From Chara braunii (taxonomy: Eukaryota > Streptophyta > Charophyceae > Charales > Characeae): a stretch of DNA of 45,672 bases. Positions 33,276 to 44,228 of this stretch are shown here, piece by piece; positions within the stretch are counted from its first letter, which is position 1; each line of letters opens with the position of its first letter. Position numbers and translations under genes: made by a program. Location: assembly GCA_003427395.1 (NCBI GenBank), contig BFEA01000460.1:344583-390254 (forward strand), written 5' to 3'. The notes under the pieces are model-generated. The model made no database searches. It was given only the letters and a program-made list of their open reading frames with translations, and was not told the origin of the DNA.

Positions 33276-35240
33276 AGAGGGGAGGTAATTCGTCTCTGAA
33301 ATGGATGGAGCTGGGTGCACAGCCAACCCCCTATGAGCACGCGGATAGTGTTGCAGAGTTCACGCATACGCCCCCGCTCAACGGAGGAATGCCAGGATGA
33401 ATAGGGGGACTTTCTCAACCCAGGAACTGCAGCTGCTAAGCGACAAGGAGCTTAGAGGGATGGTCTGTTCAAGGAAGACGAGTAGCAGAGAAGTCATGAA
33501 GCTTAAGGTATGGTGAGCCACGAACGGCGCGAGGGTTTGTGAACGAGATGAAAGAGGCACTGTTTGGTCCTTCGGATTGGGGGGGGAAGGGGGGAAGTGA
33601 TGACACCGAGAACAACGTAGCTTTGTTGCGGTAGTACTCAAGAAACGTGGAAATGATGAGGTGACGATGGAGAAGGGCCAAGGGTTCTGGAAAGTGGGAG
33701 TAAGGATATTTCCCGTCGACGGGCACGTGGGATTCAGAGTCGTCATGAGCGATCAGTGAGCGTCCTGTTTTTGGCGATCAGTGTGCATGTGGTATCAACC
33801 GGACGGGAGGGATTGCTTGAGGTCGCTGTCTTAATTGGAAGGAAGCCCAACGACAGGGGTGTAGAGTACTCAAATCCGAGCTGCCCGGGCTGCATCCCTG
33901 CATTTTGGAAAACTATGGAGTATTGGAAGTTGGCTTCCCGTCCTTACTCTTTTCTCTTCCCACTACCGTCTTCCCTCTCCGTCAGCCCTTCCTTTCTGAG
34001 CACCATTTATGGTCTTCTGCCGTTCTGAGCTTCTCCTCCTGCCTTCGGGCAGTTCTATTCCTTCACTAAGTGCGAATCCCCTGTATTCTGCGCATTCATT
34101 CCTTTCTTGTGCGATGTCATCAGCAATTCCGTGGGAGCGATGGCGGTGCTGCTTCAGACGTTCACACTGCCAACCGTTTCGTCGTGTCTTCTCTGCCCTG
34201 TGTCTGACTTGGGGAGGGCAAAGCTCCTCGTATATCTGTTACTATCGATATAGTTCTGGACAGGACCGATGGTTTTAGGTTTATCTGTACGCGGACGAGT
34301 TCTCTGTGCAGTGCATTCCGATGGGCATGAGAGGTATTTCGAAGTTGGATTCCGATGGGACAGGGTCGATGGGCGGGAGTTTTTTTTATGTAGAATTCTC
34401 TTTTCTTCATTTTGCCAACGTATATTGTATCTTGTGCGACTTGTAATCTTCGCTTCCGCTAGACGCTCGTCGTCCTCACCAGTTTCCGCAATACTGTTGA
34501 GCTCCATCCTGAACGTTGTGCAGCTGCTACTCTTTTTCTCTCGGTTTGACAACTCACTCTCGCTTGCGGAGTTTGCATGCTTTTATGTTCTTCCGTCTTG
34601 TCCTTTCTTCGGCATGTCTGCGGATTTGCAAACACGGTGTTTTTTCGGCTGTCTTGATATTCTCTATTCGCCCGTGTCTGGTTCCGCCGTCCTGTCGAGA
34701 GATAAATCGTTAACCGCGGATTTGAGGATGATTCTGTTTGGATATGGGGTTGTGGTAATATATCATACACTTCCGTTTAATTTCACCTTCATTCTGTTTA
34801 AGGGTATGGTGAGTATCAGAGTGGAGGTCGTCGAATAATCGATTGGAAAATGAGTATTGCGATTCTCCTTTTCGCCAATGTCATAGATTGGTTTATTTCG
34901 GGATGTGTGGTGGAGTATGCGTTTTTTTTCCTTTCCGTGTCACGTCTTGCACATTTTTGGCTAATCAACTTCGTAGCGAAAACAGCGGTCAAAGGAATAT
35001 GAATTGGGTGGCTTGGCCGTTTAAAATTTGTGCATTATTACTCGAGGCACGGGTTTAGAACTCTTTGACAACGCGGCCCCTTGAAAGAGAAATGCTGGAG
35101 TACTGTCAATTGTCATTCTTGTATAATCTACTCGACAACGTCACCAGTGGAGCGTTTAGAGTAAGGCTGCCCCGAATGGAAGCGTTTGTGAGTCATTGTG
35201 ACTTCCCATCGTCACATGTACGCATTCCTGTGCATAGGAA
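33276..35240. other. Stretch with no recognisable gene
   Basis: The longest frame (34269-34838, 189 codons, plus strand) is rich in Phe, Ser, Leu and Val. It has no domain I recognise and no supporting context, so I do not call it a gene. Pyrimidine-rich tracts are common. Confidence 0.35.
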
Positions 35241-35285
35241 CGTGCGTAGGACTCGGAGAAGCACGGGTGCGCAAACACACGAAAC

Positions 35286-35329
<44 letters not shown>

Positions 35330-35556
35330 CAATTACAACAATGATATCTATGGTTAAGCGTGGCTCATAACATACTCTTCTTCTGTCGCTCCGCACCATC
35401 GTCGTCCGTGCGTAGGACTCGGAGAAGCACGGGTGCGCAAACACACGAAACGCAGAGAGAGAGAGAGAGAGAGAGAGGTCAATTACAACAACGATATCTA
35501 TGGTTAAGCGTGGCTCATAATATACTTTTCTTCTGTCGCTCCGCACCATCGTCGTC
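35241..35556. repeat. ~166-bp tandem duplication containing (GA)n
   Basis: CGTGCGTAGGACTCGGAGAA begins at 35241 and 35407. Both copies run through (GA)n of different length, then GGTCAATTACAACAA, GATATCTATGGTTAAGCG and CGCTCCGCACCATCGTCGTC. Confidence 0.95.
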
Positions 35557-36629
35557 TCCATTACGCTGGTGATAGCAATGGAAATTAAGGCCATTCTGAC
35601 ACGTACTGAATCTTTGGCAGGCCGTAGCTCCTCGAGCAGCCCACATGGGATGTGCAACGGCATATCTGCCTCATGGATGTGCGTCGTGGGAAATGGAACG
35701 AGAAGGTTTCTATGCTGTTGTGTTAATTTCTTGCTTGTTAACCCATCTTTCTCCGCCCATAGATGATTAAAATGACGATTGACATGTCAGTGAGTTCCTT
35801 TCGTTAACTCTGGTACACGTGTCATATATCAGGTTGTTGTTTACGGTTTCGCCAAGGGCCGCATTCTCTCGCGCATGCAAGACAGTAATGGGGCCGGCGT
35901 CGCAATCGTGTTCCGATTACTCAAAATCTGACTACTCCAGCGGCCCTTCCGTAGGATATGGGCAGGTGTCATCACACCTGCAATTGTGGGTTTTGGCGCG
36001 CTTTAGTTTTTCCCACAGGTTCTGTTGTGTTTGTAACTGGCACCCCTCACGGCCTCTCGAACGAAGGAAGGCGGTGATGACAAAGACGATCGACTATGAT
36101 ATCGGCTTCTCCAGCGGCCCTCAGTGCCGCTCTGCCCACGTCGCAACTGAAGTGCGTTGTTCTCACTTTGTGGCGACGTATTTTCACCCCGCGAGCATAC
36201 GGTTAGGGTTGGAAGCTGATCGGCTGTCTTCGCCTATGGTACTGCACGTTATCGCTCTTTGAGACATGCTGTAACCTTGCTCTGAGCCGTGTCGTAATAT
36301 GAGAGAGTCTACGATAGCGATGGTGGTGACCAATCATGGAATACGGCAATAGATGCTCGTGGCGACCCTTCCGTCCACTTCTGTCTGCCCACTTGCGTCT
36401 TTGGCCGTGCTTGTACGAGTTTGTCGACAAGGCCGTTTTCTTATCGGGCAGGCGTGCCGCCCGCTTTTTTGGTTTCTGGCCACGGAAGTTGCACAATGGG
36501 ATACTAGGAGAACTTGAAGATAAGACAGATGGTAATGATGACAAGGGTGTAGCGCGTTCACTTCCTCCTGCTATCCTGTTTTTTTCAAGCTCCGCTGTAG
36601 TGGTGGACCAGTTCGTGCGTGTGTACCGT
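35557..36629. other. Stretch with no recognisable gene
   Basis: Open frames of 125-155 codons overlap on both strands, with Ser/Arg/Pro-rich composition and no domain. Confidence 0.35.
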
Positions 36630-37183
36630 TCTTCCGCTACATCTCTCTGCGGGAGCCGTACTGAAGTCATCGGACGTCGGAAAAGACGGAAACAAGCTTG
36701 GTATGAGGAATAGTGTCCGTGGTCGCAGCCCTTACCTATGTGGCGTGCAGATCATTGATTTTCTCCATAACTGATGCAGGTGAGGTACTGAATGGGGATA
36801 GTGCCCGTGGTCGCAGCCCTTACCTATGTGGCGTGCAGATCAATGACTTTCCATAACTGATGCTGGTGAGGTACTGAATGGTATTAGTGCCCGTGCTCGC
36901 AGCCCTTACCTATGTAGCGTGTCTACCTTTCTTCCACTACATCTCGCTGCGGGAGGCGTATTGAAGGATCGGACATCGGAAAAGACCAAAAAAGGCTTGG
37001 TATGAGGAATAGTGCCCGAGGTCGCAGCCCTTACCTGTGTGGCGTGCAGATCATTGGTTTTCTCCATAAGTGATGCTGGTGAGGTACTGAATGGGAATAG
37101 TGCCCGTGGTCGCAGCCCTTACCTCTGTGGCGTGCAGATCATTGATTTTCTCCATAACTGATGGTGGTGAGGTATTGAATGGC
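36630..37183. repeat. Tandem repeat of ~86-bp units with a higher-order duplication
   Basis: TAGTGCCCGTGGTCGCAGCC (or a close variant) starts units at 36711, 36799, 36885, 37010 and 37098. Each continues CTTACCTATGTGGCGTGCAG and usually ends GGTGAGGTACTGAATGG. The third unit is cut short and joined to a second copy of the DNA that precedes the array (TTCTTCC..CTACATCTC to GCTTGGTATGAGGAA, 36629-36710 against 36928-37009). A whole block was therefore duplicated. Confidence 0.9.
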
Positions 37184-37529
37184 TGCTTTGCGTGGTTTTG
37201 CAAATGTTGGCACTGCTTCAGGCAACCGTCAAGACAGCACCAGCAACCGGAAGTCCTTCCGGGGAAGCATCCTGCTATGCCGCAAATTTGACTAGTCATA
37301 GCTGGATCTGATCTGGTAACTGAGAGGGAGCGCATGGGAGGGCTAGTAAGTTCGAGGCCCTGTCTTTCATCCGTTTACAGTATTGAGACAATCGTCCAAA
37401 GCTTCTGGAAATGGGTGAACCATTTGTTGCAGGTTTTCGCTGGTTAATCATAATCGGTTCTGGTCGGCAAACTAATAGGCAACGTAGTGTGCAGGGCAAG
37501 TACGAGAGCCATCCCTTTTGTCTGTAAAA

Positions 37530-37755
37530 GCAGTGATAGTTTCTCGTGCCGGCAAGTACGAGAGCCAGTGATAGTTTCTCGTGCCGCTCTCTCGAAAATT
37601 TCGAGTCTTACGAGAGCCGTCAGAGGTGGAAAACTGGTCACAGCCCCAGGAACTCCCCAAAGTCGGACTGCCTCGCTCCCGATGCGTCAGAGGTGGAAAA
37701 CTGGTCACAACCCCAGGAACTCCCCAAAGTCGGACCGTCTCGTTCCCATACCACT
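37530..37755. repeat. Two small adjacent tandem duplications (~36 and 67 bp)
   Basis: AGTGATAGTTTCTCGTGCCG recurs at about 37530 and 37567. GTCAGAGGTGGAAAACTGGT starts 67-bp units at 37619 and 37686. Confidence 0.85.
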
Positions 37756-39461
37756 TCACTTGAAACTCGGGTGTGCAGTCAACCGGGAATGGTGCTCCAA
37801 CAGCTTGTGTGAGGCTAAACCAGGACAAACGCCATCGAAAAACGAGAACAAACAAAAAAAAACTATGGGGGGTTCTACACACACCTAGGTTTGCCTGGGC
37901 CGCACTTGAGCTTTCCCCGCCTGTTCGCTAAACCCGAAAACCAAATCACGGCCTAGCGAAACTAAAGGGCACTGTGGAACGGTGTTGGGCAACAAATCCT
38001 TAGAGTTTCGAGTGGTGTGGCAAGAAATCCTTGAATTTCCAGTAGTGTGGAACGAGGCCCTAAGAGAGGTGCTCCACAGACTTGGTGTTTATTTTCAACG
38101 TAGGGTTGGACCCCACAGGACCGCGGAAAGGAAAAACTTTGCTGCAAAACTGTTTCCAGGACCCCACAGCCTGCTGCAAATATACTGGACAAAGTGGAAT
38201 TTCTTCCGCAAAACCGTTTCCAGGACCCCACAGACCGAAGATTGTGGCTTGGAAAAACATCAATTTGTGTTTTCATGTAGTCTGTGGCCTGGAAAAGTCT
38301 CACAGGAGTATTCCTTGCCGAAATTTTGTGCAGACTCTAGAGGGTAGGGGGGAGGGCATGTCGTTCCTGGAAAAGTCTCACGGGATGCAGCAGCCAGTAG
38401 CGATGAAGAGTGCCAACAAAAAAAAAGAACAAAACAAACGAGTGCCAACGGAAACAGGCAACGATTGGCTCAACTGATTTCCAAAGGGTTTTCCAAGTGC
38501 ATTTGGTCGTCTGCGATGCTGTCCTGGAAAAAAAAAGTGCTTTCTGACTTTCCAAAATGATTTGCCCGGAGGCAGGTTCTTGGGGAGGGCCGGCGGCGGG
38601 GAAGGGCTGGTAGCGCTAATCCCAGTGCTAATTCTGCGCTATTTCCTGCGGCAATCTCCGCGCTCAGTCGAATTCTCCCCACGGTGGATTAGGGTTCCTC
38701 CATCCCCACGACATTTCCTTCTTCCAGTGGAGGTCGGAGTACTACTCCCGTGAGGGCAAGGGAGGAGACCTCACCCTAGGCAGGGAGACCGTAACTCTTC
38801 TCTGGTCTAGCCTAGGCATAGGAAGGGAGAGGTACAAGAATCGTAAGATATCTCAGGAGAAGGATGTTATTTACCTTCATCTTCATCTTCAAGATAAGCA
38901 GGACTTCCAAGGGAAGACGAATATTTTTTTTGTGACGCCAGCATTGACAACCACAAGATGTAACCGAGGTAAACATGCCCTTCCTTTTACGACCGTCTGT
39001 CCTACCCTTGCCCGGAAGAAGGAATCACTCTATGTTGGGACCCCAGGGCGTTCGGTGGGTGCTGTAGGACCAGGGATTAATTCTCCAGGAGTTCATCGGA
39101 GTAATTAAGGTTTCTTCTTTTGAGTAGAAGCTTGGTCCCTCCTGGAAGTTCTTACCCTCTGTTTCTCGGTTTTCCCACGAATGCTACTGCGTCCTCATGG
39201 TGGAGAAGCAGACACCGACAGTAAAGTACTTGTCCTTCCGTTTGCTAGAACAGGACAGAACGTGTCGAGATTGGAGAAAGGGGCCAAAATTTTCTCTATC
39301 GAGAAATCTGAAGTAGAGAGACCGTTCTCCCAGCTAGGGACACCTCCGAGACCCATATCATCGCATTTTGTCCAAACGTGACCGCGCTTTGGCAGACTCA
39401 TTCATTTACTGCTAGAGGAAGAAGCGATCCACCATTTAACTCCATTTAACTCCTCTCAGAT
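37756..39461. other. Stretch without a recognisable gene; possible LINE 5' region at its end
   Basis: A short phrase (GTTTCCAGGACCCCACAG) recurs near 38150 and 38217. From about 38900 the sequence may be LINE 5' untranslated region, but I see no boundary or target duplication. Confidence 0.35.
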
Positions 39462-41587
39462 ATGGCGGCCTTCGTCCGGACCTACCCGGCCGATACAGTG
39501 TCCCTATTCGCACGTGCGGAAAAAGCCTGCCATAATGGAGTCTTCCCCTCCCCTTGGTCCAGATTCGGGGTCATAGAAGACTGCTACGCAAAGGGCATTT
39601 TGCCTGAGGAATTTGCGCCGAGCCTCGCTGATACCGGTCAGGACTTTGTCCGAGTGGTTGTCAACAACGAATTCTACGACATGTAGGCAGAATGGTTGGC
39701 CGAGCATGCGGTCTCGGTCCAGTTCGAGAACGATGCCATCTCTCTCACTGCCTCAGTCAAGAACCGTTTGATTCGTATCTATGTCTGTAGAACTGAACAC
39801 CGCTCCGAAAATAGGGGTCTTCCGCTGCGATGGCAGCTCCAGTAAGATAGCCACGTGGATGATCAGAAAAGGGACGGATGACATTCAAGTGCCAGTGTCC
39901 ATTCTGCCCCACTTGAAAGGGGCAATTCAAAAGGCTTTTGGGAAATCCAAAAAACCTTTTGCAGACCCAATCTCGCCGGATCTGCGAAATATCAGATTTG
40001 ACATGGAAGCCTCCGCACGATTATGGTACAAACAACACCTCATCGATCTGAAAGTTGACGGGTGGGTAGATCTCAACATCGCATATACGGACTCTGCTTG
40101 GTGCAGAAAGTGCTGTAGATACTTCCACTCAGAGGAAAATGAGGGTTGTCCAATCAATGTCAAGACTGCTTCTCGTACACAATCCTTCAATGAGGTGGTC
40201 ATAAAGGGAAAAAAAGCAGAGAAATCAAACAAGGAACACGACAAGAGCCATCATTACTCTGGTTGAAAGGACGGAGAACGTCCGGGAAAGAAGCCCCCCC
40301 TCCCCAGAAAAGGATAACCACAGTGAAAAGGTCCAAAAGGTCAACTTGCCAAGTGGCGACCTCGAGGAGTAGTCAGGGGACGAAGCCAAACTCGACGATC
40401 CACGCAAGACCAGAAAAACAGGTAACAAGCTCAGACAGAAACATATCGGCTTGACTCATGGGATAAAATTAAAGGTAGCGAGAAGCAAGGGGGAAAAGAA
40501 GGGGTCTCTTTCTTGGAGAGCAAAAGCTCCGGGTAGAACCTCTAATGATAAGGAGGTTCCTTCATCCTCAAACGACTCCATGAAAACCAAAGAATGGGCA
40601 GGGGTGGAAGGGAACGATGAAGGGGAAAAGGGTCAGATGGGGAAAGGTGGGGGAATAGAAGAGAAGAAGACAGACGAGTCTGTCTCAGATAGTCAAGGCT
40701 CTCAAGAGATAGATATCTCCTCCTCCCCCTCCCCGACTTCAGTCCCCCTCTTCCCCCCCAGCCCACCCCCACCTCCTATCCTGACAGAAGTGTCTGAAAA
40801 TTTAAAAATTAAGATAAACGAAGCTCACATGGGATTCGTCCCAGCCAACAGAGCAGACCCCCTGCTTCTTTCTCCTGAGCAGCGGAAGGAAAAGGAAGAC
40901 GGACTGCTAGAAGAGATTCCAAAGACGACTGAAGTGGAACCAGCCCTCACGGAAGCTGCGGCACCTTCCAACTTGAAATTCAAAGCGACCACAATTACGG
41001 GATCCAAGATGTCTAAAAAGAAAAAACGAGGGAACAAAACAAGTCCAAGGAAATCATCAGATCCTCCAAAGCCAAGCTCTTCTGTCCACCTTGAGTCATC
41101 ACGCCTTCCTTTCAAAAAGCTGAAAGCAAATGATGCGCCAGCCATTCCCCAATTGGTGGTCCGTCCGTCTGAGGGGGAAGATGCAGTTTCCTCCCCGAAA
41201 AGAAGGAAAAGGCCTATCTCGCAGAAATCAGCCAAACTTGCTTTGAGTTTTGTGAGGCCAACCAGAACACTGTCGTCCACAAACAAGAAAACGACCCAAA
41301 TCCTTGTGCCGCTGATATGTGCCACCTTTCACTTTGAAGTGGGAGTTCTCTTGAGTTGCAACAAGGATGGTTCTCAATCCATCCCTTCCATAACGGTGAA
41401 AGCCCAGCCATCGGAGTTACAGGCTATAGAGCTGACCCAAGCACAAACTCTGAGGGGCATTGGAACAGTCGCAGGATTGCCACTTCTGAGTTTCGGTCGC
41501 CACACGGTGGATATGGGCTCAGAAGGTTCCACCCTCATTCATTTCGTATTCTTGCAGTTGGTAGGGAGAGGGGGGGGGCTAGGATAA
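39462..41587 (+). pseudogene. LINE ORF1 (nucleic-acid-binding protein), broken
   Basis: ORF1 is spread over three frames. The first piece (from 39462, MAAFVRTYPADTV...) is closed by TAG at 39684, but the same frame stays open afterwards to about 39843, so this is a nonsense change. The second (39781-40266) holds CRKCCRYFHSEENEGC, a CX2CX4HX6C knuckle slightly longer than the usual CX2CX4HX4C. The third (40451-41587) is a long Ser/Pro/Lys/Glu-rich low-complexity linker with stretches such as SSSPSPTSVPLFPPSPPPPP. The first two pieces resemble the N-terminal part of plant LINE ORF1 proteins by layout; I did not recognise a specific domain. Confidence 0.65.
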
Positions 41588-41595
41588 CTTGGGAT

Positions 41596-41649
41596 TTACA
41601 TGGATGAGGTTGTCCCCTTTTCTTACATGGATGAGGTTGTCCCCTTTTC
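41596..41649 (+). repeat. Perfect 27-bp tandem duplication inside the LINE
   Basis: TTACATGGATGAGGTTGTCC...TTTTC occurs twice without mismatch (41596-41622 and 41623-41649). At 27 bp it keeps the frame and duplicates WMRLSPFL in that frame. It lies between ORF1 and the endonuclease. Confidence 0.9.
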
Positions 41650-41833
41650 TAGCTGAATGGATGGCGTACACCGAATGCAAGGAAACCTTGGAGTCCGAGA
41701 ACCTCCGTTCAAAGCTCCGAACTTTTAAAAATGTCCAGGAATCTCCTTCCTTCCCAGACCCAGAAGAGCCAGCCCGCATCCTAACCCCTAGCGATAGCGA
41801 CCACGCTGATGGTCCTGCCGAATAGGATCAGGA

Positions 41834-42474
41834 TTGCCAGCTGAAACTCGAGGATTGGGTGACAAATCCGACCGTAAAAAACATTCAAGGCTTTTATCAT
41901 GGACATGCAAAGAAAACATTCACATTCTCTGTATTAAAAAAAACAAGTTGAACGCAGGAAAAATCTCGAATATCGAGAATTGGTGGGCTGGCCCCCAATA
42001 TTGGGCACCAACGGACGGATCAAAAGGTGGGACAACCATTGTCTTCCACAAGGACCTCGAAACGGAAATGATGGACACATATTATGACCTAGGAGGTAGG
42101 TGGGTATGGGTTAAACTCGCAATCGCTGACGAGGAATGAGCAATAATGTTTGTATATTCCCAGTGGACTACACAGAGATAATTAACTTTTTCTCGTCACT
42201 CCCTGCCCGCGTCCCCGATGTAGCTGGAGATTGGAACACCACCTTGAGTCCAGGGCCAGATTCCCCTTCCCCAACTGCCGTAAGCGCAGACACAATCATG
42301 CTGTCAGCCTTCATGGAAGCCCAAAGCATCACAAATGTATTTCGGACAATGACCCGGATTCTCCAGGTCACACATGGCATGGCCCTAAGCCGTCCTCTAC
42401 AACCCTTCCCCCGAGCAGGAGACTTGATTCATATTAGCAAGGGGGGTGGCCTTGGACCGAAGCATATGGTGTGA
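41834..42474 (+). pseudogene. LINE ORF2, endonuclease part, broken
   Basis: The first frame (41834-42139) contains ILCIKKNKL where active endonucleases have a Q-E-T/S-K/R-L type motif, so the catalytic Glu appears to be lost. It continues with NWW...GGTTIVFHKDL...GGRWVWVKL, the expected strand order. It stops at 42137, and the following frame, overlapping by 4 bases, continues with GDWNTTLSP (Asp-Asn motif, 42226-42237) and SITNVFRTM. The later Ser-Arg-Ile-Asp region is only vaguely recognisable (GDLIHIS), and a Ser-His-His at about 42495 may be the remnant of the Ser-Asp-His catalytic end. The enzyme would nick target DNA; this copy is dead. Confidence 0.7.
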
Positions 42475-42511
42475 GGTCCGGGATGAATCCCTATCGCATC
42501 ACTACTCGATG

Positions 42512-42517
42512 TGCCTG

Positions 42518-42549
<32 letters not shown>

Positions 42550-42556
42550 NTGCCTG
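42512..42556. other. Poly(T) plus N interrupting the LINE, flanked by TGCCTG
   Basis: About 31 T and one N (42550) sit between two copies of TGCCTG (42512-42517 and 42551-42556). The added 39 bases are a multiple of three, so the frame is kept. It could be a short retro-insertion with a 6-bp duplication or a gap-filling artefact; the N favours the latter. Confidence 0.8.
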
Positions 42557-43672
42557 GATATCCTAGCTAAAGATCAATTCGATAAAGTACGCCCACCGTT
42601 CCGATTCAATACAAGAATCCTTAGGGATCTTGATATACCAGTATGGGTTAAGGAACAAATGACGGGCTGGATGGAAGCAAAAGACCTGTTCCCAGACGAA
42701 CATTCATGGGCGGAAACATGCCTTGGCGTACTCAAAGCGACCCTGAAAACCTTCTCTAAAATGAAGGTAGCAAACAGACCCTGGGCGAAGACTCATACCC
42801 GAAATGCCATTGCTGAAGCGCAATCGAATATGGGAAAAGACCCTTTCTCGGACCACTATTGGTCCAACAAGAGAATAGTCTGCCTAGCCACCCTGGAGAC
42901 CTTAGAAGTCAAGAAACAAGAGGATTGGTTGCAATGGCTAAAGATGAGAGGTCTGGTGGGCTATGACAGGATGACAAAAGAAACGTTTAGAACTCTCCTC
43001 CTCAGACAAGCGAAACCAGTCCTTAGGGAATTCTCCCACCCCTTCAACGCACTAGTACAGATAGCTAACAGCATGAGGATATGTGCAAATATGCAATGGC
43101 ATATTTTAGGGACATAGTTTTTGGACACAGTGGATTCAGACCTCTCTTCCAGTTCCCTTTTTTGGGAAGATGTGCCAGCGGTAATAACTCGTTCCGACAA
43201 GGCCCTGCTTGAGGCAACCTTCTCCACTCAAGAACTTTTGTCCGCAGCTAAGAAAACAACAAAGGGGAAGTACCCAGGCCCTGATGGACTTCCCATAGAG
43301 CTATACCTGTGTGCGTGGGAGGGTGTTGCCCCTTTCTTTTGCCAAATTTCCAACAATGCCCTCATATCTGGCTCCCTCCTCAAGGGTTGGTTAAAGGAAA
43401 TGATATCCCTTCTTTACAAAAATGGAGACAAGAAAGAGGTAAAAAATTACATGCCAATCTCAGTTTTGAATGTGGCCTACAAAATCCTGGCTAAAGCTTT
43501 AGTTGTGCGACCAGCTGATCTCCTCCCTGGCTTGATTGGTCTGGAGCAAGGGGCCTTTGTTAAAGGACGTTCCATCTTTGATGACATTCTTTCTACGATC
43601 CAAACTTTCGAGATCCTCAACTCAAAGAAACTGAACATGACTATCCTCCTCCTTGACATGGAGCAGACCTAT
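42557..43672 (+). pseudogene. LINE ORF2, reverse transcriptase N-terminal half
   Basis: The frame runs from DILAKDQFDKVRPPFRFN (the pre-RT segment) to a stop at 43115 and continues in the same frame from 43121. It then contains the RT fingers and early palm: KYPGPDGLP, LLKGWLKEMISLLYKNGDKKEVKNYMPISVLNVAYKILAKAL, GLIGLEQGAFVKGRSIFDDI and LLLDMEQTY with the first catalytic Asp. It is cut after MEQTY by the start of a 556-bp duplication, which shifts the frame. The product would copy LINE RNA into DNA at the target nick. Confidence 0.85.
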
Positions 43673-44228
43673 GTTTCTGGACACAGTGGATTCAGACCTC
43701 TCTTCCAGTTCCCTTTTTTGGGAAGATGTGCCAGCGGTAATAACTCGTTCCGACAAGGCCCTGCTCGAGGCAACCTTCTCCACTTAAGAACTTCTGTCCG
43801 CAGCTAAGAAAACAGCAAAGGGGAAGTGCCCAGACCCTGATGGACTTCCCATAGAGCTATACCTGTGTGCGTGGGAGGGTGTTGCCCCTTTCTTTTGCCA
43901 AATTTTCAACAATGCCCTCACATTTGGCTCCCTCCTCAAGGGTTGGTTAAAGGAAATGATATCCCTTCTTTACAAAAATGGAGACAAAAAAGAGGTAGGA
44001 AATTACATGCCAATCTCAGTTTTGAACGTGGCCTACAAAATCCTGGCTAAAGCTTTAGTTGTGCGACCAGCTGATCTCCTCTTTGGCTTGATTGGTCTGG
44101 AGCAAGGGGCCTTTGTTAAAGGACGTTCCATCTTTGATGACATTCTTCCTACAATCCAAACTTTTGAGATCCTCAACTCAAAGAAACTGAACATGACTAT
44201 CCTCCTCCTTGACATGGAGCAGACCTAT
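43673..44228. repeat. 556-bp tandem duplication within the LINE reverse transcriptase
   Basis: 43673-44228 repeats 43117-43672 with a small number of substitutions. 556 is not a multiple of three. The second copy has extra damage: CAA to TAA in the STQELL region (near 43786), and PGPDG changed to PDPDG. Some substitutions differ between the copies, so the duplication is not brand new, or one copy was converted. Confidence 0.92.

Noticed and set aside
34269-34838. 189-codon plus-strand frame as a membrane protein gene
   Set aside because: Hydrophobic only because the DNA is pyrimidine-rich; no domain, no family resemblance, and antisense frames are similarly long.
35193-36670. Frames of 125-156 codons on both strands near 35-36.7 kb
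   Set aside because: They include translated (GA)n or have Arg/Ser-biased composition and overlap each other on opposite strands.
40542-41325. Minus-strand frames of 76 and 166 codons
   Set aside because: Antisense shadows of the low-complexity LINE ORF1 linker.
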